Positions 60,601-64,000 of a DNA stretch of 64,000 bases are shown here, one piece after another. Each line of letters starts with the position of its first letter. Positions within the stretch are counted from its first letter, which is position 1. The position numbers and the translations under genes were made by a program. Origin of the DNA: Microstegium vimineum (taxonomy: Eukaryota; Streptophyta; Magnoliopsida; Poales; Poaceae). The stretch lies in the NCBI GenBank assembly GCA_022036555.1, contig CM039141.1, positions 2,763,773 to 2,827,772 on the forward strand, written 5' to 3'. Below the pieces are notes generated by a model. That model worked only from the letters and a program-made list of their open reading frames with translations, did no database searches and was not told the DNA's origin.

Positions 60601-63600
60601 GGCGTCGTTCGCGCCTCCTCCTGGTCGCAGGCGAAAGGCGTGAGTGGACCGTCGTCTGGTCCCTCTTGGCTCTGACGTTCCGGAGCTGCTGCTATCCATG
60701 CCACCACCGGGGAGTAGAACCATGTCGTGGCCCTGGCCCGCAGACATAAACTCTAGGCTCCCGAACCAGACGATGGTAGCGAATGGAAATGGTGGGACGG
60801 TGGAATCCATCTGGGAGAGTAGTTTGGAGTTGATCGACGCGCAAAGCCTCCCTACCTGGCGCGCCAACTGTCGGCGTTATGACCCAGGGGGTCAAGACCA
60901 CCGGTTAGTAAATTTGTATATTGCGTGCTCCCTCTCCCAGACATGATGCAAGAAGAACACAAGATTTATCCTGGTTCGGGCATAGAAGGCCCTACGTCCA
61001 GCGGGGGAGGATGGATTGTATTATCTCGCACCGAAGTGCTCGTACAGGGGGGGTACAAGCAGGTTTACACGAAGGTGCTCAGGATGAGCTGAGGCCTAGG
61101 GCTAGCAGGGCTATCCTAGGAGAGTCGGTTGACTGCTTGAGACGTTGATCAAGCAATCGGGTGTGGAGTGGTGTTGCGAACGCGCATGCCGATGCCGATG
61201 CGCATGCCTTAGCCGATACGAATGGGCCTTCGTATTCGTATTCGCCCGCGCATGCCCCTTCTTCTATCCCAGCGTCCCCTTTTATAGACCAAGGGGAGGC
61301 CTGAGAGTACAGAGTCCTAAATTGTAGCGGCATGGGAGGCGTGTCCGTGGTGCCATGCTGGCGAAGAGACGTCGATCGCTGTAGCGGCGTGGCCTTCCCG
61401 TCCTTCTGGTGGTCCAGAGCATGGTGACAGCAGACTGGACGTTGTCGAACGTCATGGCGCAGTGCGGTCGGTCTTCTGTAGATGGGTACGAGTCCCATAG
61501 TTGATGCGGGACGGATTGGACGGGAGCCATGCCGGAGTGGTTGGGGACGGTGGTCGAGCCCCCCGGTCGAGGGGGGGGGGTCGAGGCCAGCGTGACCCTG
61601 TCGTATCCCTGAGGACACGGTCGAGGGCTGCCCTGTTCATGGCTCGAGGGGGTGCCTCTGGATTCCGTACCTGCAACGTGGCTACAGCGGCCGCACGGTC
61701 AACGGAGGTCCAGGGCAGGGGCGGTGAGTTGATGGATTTGACTGCGGCAGTGGGCGCCCATGGCGTTAGGCGGGAGCAGGTAGGCGCATTGGATCCCCTT
61801 TAACCCATACCGGGAGCAGGTGAGCTGACCGAGTCTTCTGCGCGCGGGTCGTTCGATCGACCCCCTGTCCGTCATTCGAGAGGTCGAGGCGGAGGCGGAG
61901 GCGGAGGGGTCGTTCGTTCGACCCCTGTCCGTCATTCGGGGTTGAGGTCGTGGGGGGTTCGATCGACCCCTCTTTCGTCACACGGGGGGTTAAGACGAGG
62001 CGGAGGGGTTGTTCGTTCGACCCCCGTCCGTCAGTCGAGGTAGAGGCGGAGGGGTCGTTCGTTCGACCCCTGTCTTCTATGTTTCCCGCAATGGGCCGGC
62101 CCACGACCGGTACCTGTTGCCGGCGAAGGAAACCTTTGCGTGACGGGTCTTCCTTCATTGACTTGGACGGCTGATCGGGTCCTGCCTTAAAAATGGTTGT
62201 TATGTTGAGCGTTAGATTATCACACGTTTAGGGTACCCCTTACCTTTGTACCCGACACTGGAGAATGATAGACCACGCTTGCCCAGAGAAGACCCATGAA
62301 ATTAGCAAGTACTGCATAGTCTCATCCCTTTGATTGCTCAATGCATGGCAATCGGGGTGTGGTAGTCCACATTTGGTAAGCCTATCTGCTGTCCACATTT
62401 GGTACGCTTCCATGGAGCAAACCTAATTGTGCCCACGAAGAAAGCGTTATAGGCTACTTTGGAGGAGCAGCAACCAGATTTTGCCAATTTCCATATATGC
62501 TGGTCCTGTCATGCATGTCCTTTGTTAATGTACTTCATGGGAGCCAAGCCACAAAATTATGTAGCAGGCTCTTTTTTCTCTACTCCATTTTTTCTGGTCT
62601 GAAGTCTGAACTAGCTACCAATTAGCTCCAAATATTTGAGTGAGGAAGGTTCCAAGGATGGACCAGTATACGTTTATGCTCCCATATAATCAGCTGTTTA
62701 GGATGTACCATCACTGTGTGGTTGGTGACTCAACGAATACCACATACCACCTTTGTTTTCGCATTTGAAATGGAAGTTTATGTTACTTATTGGCTTCCTA
62801 TAGGCATTCATAAACTATTTGCCTTAAACAATTGATTTTACAAATTGCTATAAATCAGACAGCAAACATTTTTTTGGCGAATACTGCCAAGTCTGAAACG
62901 AAAAGGTTTTTCTTAAGTTTATTCATTGAGTTACTCTCTTGCATCAAAACCAGGTAACCAATCATACGGTTTCAGCTGGCAATGGAGCTGTTAAGCCTGC
63001 TCTTGGTGAGAGCTGGAAAGCTGTTCCACATGTCCACCTGATGATATCTCGTGAACATGGTAGTAATATCTGCACAGCGACTGTGCTGAAGCACACACTA
63101 CTGGTATTTCCTTTGGAAATTCGATTATACTTCTAGCTTTCATTGCAACAGCAGTAATGCTTGTTGTTGAAGTAGAACTTGCATGGGTAACTAGTAACAG
63201 CAGTTCTGTTTTGTTAATAAGCAGATAAATTGTCAGGGTGCTGAAACACATACTATGGGTATTTTCCTGGCTATTTGGTTATACTTTTAGCTTTCATTGC
63301 CACAGCAGGCAAGCGTGTTGTCCCTGCAGAACTTACGTGGATAAACCAGCAGTACAGTTTTGTTAATAAGCTGATAAATTGTCCTTATGTGATTTTCAGA
63401 AGCATCATTTTCTATACCTGTATACCATAGCATTGCATTTGATTACCCTATGCAAGTGTATTACGTGTGTGTGCTATATGGTTTGTCCATGCCTCCTAGA
63501 GAATTTTATTTTATCTTTCCCCAAGTTTCTGATTTATGCTGGACAGCAACAACAGCAGACATATGTGATGCATTTTGTTCATTGAGACAAGATACATGTG

Positions 63601-63869
63601 AAACCAGCAGGAAGCATTAGACTTATTAATAGCACTTCATTTTTGTCATACCTCGTAAGTGAATTGTATGCACCTTCGGGGGTATGTCAATCTGTTTGAT
63701 TATCAACTTCTCATCGTATAGAGAACTAAGAGAAGTCAGATCATACTCATAGTTTTCAATTCTTTTGTCTCTGTTCACTCCGTGGCCTTTTACATTGCTT
63801 GTTTTTCCTAACCTTGTTACTGAATTGCAGGCTTCTGGTCGTACTGCAAAATTTGTGGTACCCAGCTAA
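51680..63869 (+). CDS. RAD51D: RAD51D, RAD51-paralogue recombinase, intron 7 expanded by an LTR element
   Basis: RAD51D belongs to the BCDX2 group of RAD51 paralogues acting in homologous recombination repair. Exons: 52220-52341, 52461-52542, 52672-52807, 52973-53100, 53173-53263, 53594-53664, 62954-63103, 63831-63869, all GT-AG and in frame. Walker A is GPSSSGKTQ (exon 52461), preceded by LLGGGLRQGQLTEVT. Walker B is ICLLIVDSLSSL (exon 53173). Conserved late motifs are SVLVTNH, KPALGESWK and ASGRTAKF. These exons code 272 residues. The start is uncertain: an upstream exon 51680-51760 (MASAGGGGGAAT...HDQE, donor GAG|GTCCGC) joins in frame and gives 299 aa, but it does not resemble the N-terminal domain of the Arabidopsis protein. 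The intron 53665-62953 holds a LINE remnant and a 7.8-kb LTR retrotransposon, yet both splice borders are intact. Confidence 0.9.
54140..54446 (-). mobile_element. LINE remnant, 3' part, split by element 2
   Basis: On the minus strand this reads QELNSTAFSLWWCQDLKQID and NGLHKFGNIIVTVF, the Trp-rich C-terminus of plant L1 reverse transcriptases, with frames broken. It continues from 62258-62470 across the LTR insertion. The 3' end is not sharply defined. Confidence 0.7.
54875..54882 (-). promoter_or_regulatory. TATA box in the 3' LTR of element 2
   Basis: Minus strand CTATAAAAGGGG; the same motif is at 61280-61287 in the 5' LTR. Its orientation agrees with gag. Confidence 0.65.
55441..55665. 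repeat. Five short hairpin repeats in the element 2 LTR
   Basis: GGGTCGTTCGATCGACCC-like units at about 55441, 55501, 55548, 55600 and 55646: inverted arms GGGGTCG/CGACCCC around a 6-nt loop TTCGTT or TTCGAT. The spacers share GTCCGTCAGTCG and GGCGGAG. The same cluster is at 61847-62073 in the other LTR. Confidence 0.85.
55853..55868 (-). promoter_or_regulatory. Polypurine tract candidate of element 2
   Basis: Read on the minus strand the sequence is GAGGCTCGGGGCCTAC, directly before the 3' LTR. It is less purine-pure than usual. Confidence 0.5.
56299..57677 (+). pseudogene. Antisense coiled-coil gene inside element 2
   Basis: Relative to gag this gene is antisense. Exons: about 56299-56466, 56548-57145, 57229-57677, with good borders (AAC|GTAAGT, TTGGTAG|ATG, AAAG|GTGAG, CTGGCAG|AAATC). 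The first exon reads LDDQAELAEWEPLEEFRAWL. The second is a long Ala/Glu/Gln coiled coil (KAEAEAAQAEVEAATAREGA, then ELARAAEHVRQLETDLKQVA). The third ends in a globular-looking tail (YNYDLDVIASCFVVDP...ELAKLFEVEVLPPP). A TAG at 56731-56733 interrupts the coiled coil, so this copy is probably dead. It parallels the C-terminal coiled coil of the antisense gene in element 1, but no plant mobile domain is visible. Function unknown; such antisense frames recur in grass Tat-type elements as far as I know. Confidence 0.72.
57890..58712. repeat. Diverged tandem duplication in the pol-less interior of element 2
   Basis: Two units share GGAGCGAGTGGG.GTACC, TAGCCCTGAGGCGTAG, CCCTCGACCCTT and GAAGAAAGAGAGGC-like parts, then TTCATT...GATAAATGTACATAA and AAAATGTACRAGGCCT (about 57890-58235 and 58440-58712). 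The area lies between the antisense gene and gag, where pol would be, and codes for nothing recognisable. Confidence 0.7.
58710..60867 (-). pseudogene. gag of element 2 (frameshifted)
   Basis: The minus strand opens just inside the 5' LTR (60867) with a Pro/Ser/Arg-rich leader region, continues in another frame at 60499-59234 (acidic GQVDSQDDINDATTTDEGGG, then AQVRELLAKLEKERLR), and shifts again to 59546-58710, which contains the retrotransposon gag domain: PTSLIKYNGETKPELWLADF, then ARRWLEELPPNFIHDWPDLV and KPGETLRDFTRRFSKQRAKL. The frame ends with ARNMEQLRRF and a stop; no zinc knuckle or protease follows. Frame changes near 59540 and 60230 suggest the copy cannot make a full Gag. Confidence 0.85.
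60850..60867 (-). promoter_or_regulatory. Primer binding site of element 2
   Basis: On the minus strand, TTGGCGCGCCAGGTAGGG follows the 5' LTR by one base. This is a familiar primer-site form in grass Ty3/gypsy elements and fixes the element's orientation. Confidence 0.75.
60869..62257 (-). repeat. 5' LTR of element 2 (1389 bp)
   Basis: It is the partner of 54447-55852, same ends TGTCGG/CCGACA, about 33 substitutions and one 18-bp deletion apart. It contains the TATA box at 61280-61287 (minus strand) and the hairpin cluster at 61847-62073. Confidence 0.95.
62258..62470 (-). mobile_element. LINE remnant, 5' part, split by element 2
   Basis: The minus strand reads MWTADRLTKCGLPHPDCHAL and QRDETMQYLLISWVFSGQAW, the zf-RVT region of a plant L1 reverse transcriptase, leading directly into 54446 downward when the LTR element and one CTGGA copy are removed. 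It predates element 2. Confidence 0.78.
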
Positions 63870-64000
63870 CCTTTCGGACGAGGTGATGATAGATTCTCCG
63901 TTAAGGACTGAGACGATTGGTGGTTCATGCCCTAACCCACAGTGAATATTTCTCTTTTCTTTTTGGTTGTACATACATGGTGTAGTGTATGCCCATGAGG

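Larger units (their letters stand above)
54447..62257 (-). mobile_element. Pol-less LTR retrotransposon (Ty3/gypsy type), element 2, in a RAD51D intron
   Basis: Complete ends: LTRs 54447-55852 and 60869-62257 start TGTCGG and end CCGACA, flanked by the 5-bp duplication CTGGA (54442-54446 and 62258-62262). It lies on the minus strand: the primer-site motif, polypurine tract, LTR TATA box and gag all read that way. The 5.0-kb interior holds gag and, on the opposite strand near the 3' LTR, an intron-containing coiled-coil gene. No protease, RT, RNase H or integrase was seen, so it must borrow pol from another element. The LTRs differ at about 33 sites plus an 18-bp indel by hand count (about 2.4%), a recent insertion of the order of one million years at usual grass rates. 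The word TCGAGG/CCTCGA is dispersed throughout. Confidence 0.93.

Noticed and set aside
1..64000. tRNA, rRNA, snoRNA or CRISPR features
   Set aside because: I saw no cloverleaf with conserved B box, no rRNA blocks and no regularly spaced repeat-spacer arrays; a covariance search would be needed to exclude small RNAs.

Overview
The window is nuclear DNA of a grass (Poaceae), probably panicoid. It has intron-containing plant genes with GC-rich first exons, Stowaway MITEs with CTCCCTC termini and TA target duplications, a hAT element, LINE remnants and two Ty3/gypsy-type LTR retrotransposons. No bacterial features, tRNA, rRNA or CRISPR array were seen.

Layout. 1-10514: decayed, intron-retaining copy of the giant PIKK-like scaffold gene TRA1/TRRAP, + strand. 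10515-22271: defective Ty3/gypsy element 1 (+), with a 99-bp stub of 5' LTR, broken gag-pol, an antisense intron-containing gene with a plant mobile domain and coiled coil, and a full 1007-bp 3' LTR. 22272-26960: repeat-rich DNA (Stowaway MITE, possible Pack-MULE, two inverted related MITEs). 26961-28111: peptide deformylase 1A gene (-) with one 1-bp frameshift. 28285-29299: non-autonomous hAT with 8-bp TSD. 29957-34180: intact seven-exon cytochrome P450 (-). 34885-38600: LINE tail and MITEs. 39029-43823: intact spliceosomal SYF1 (+). 44365-46472: intact membrane-anchored sulfotransferase-like gene (-). 49492-50572: small ubiquitin-like gene (-). 51680-63869: recombination gene RAD51D (+), whose seventh intron is about 9.3 kb because a LINE remnant and then Ty3/gypsy-type element 2 (54447-62257, - strand, TSD CTGGA) inserted there.

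The host genes are ordinary housekeeping functions: DNA repair, splicing, organelle protein maturation, oxidation and sulfation. They form no shared pathway. The ubiquitin-like gene and RAD51D are divergent; SYF1 and the sulfotransferase are convergent.

The most unusual signal is in the two retrotransposons. Each carries a spliced antisense gene next to its 3' LTR, and each is saturated on both strands, in coding and non-coding DNA, with its own short word: GCCGAT/ATCGGC in element 1 (about 68 by hand count) and TCGAGG/CCTCGA in element 2 (about 41). I propose, as inference only, an element-specific DNA recognition system, possibly anti-silencing, in which the antisense protein reads the element's own dispersed word. 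All coordinates and splice sites were worked out by eye.
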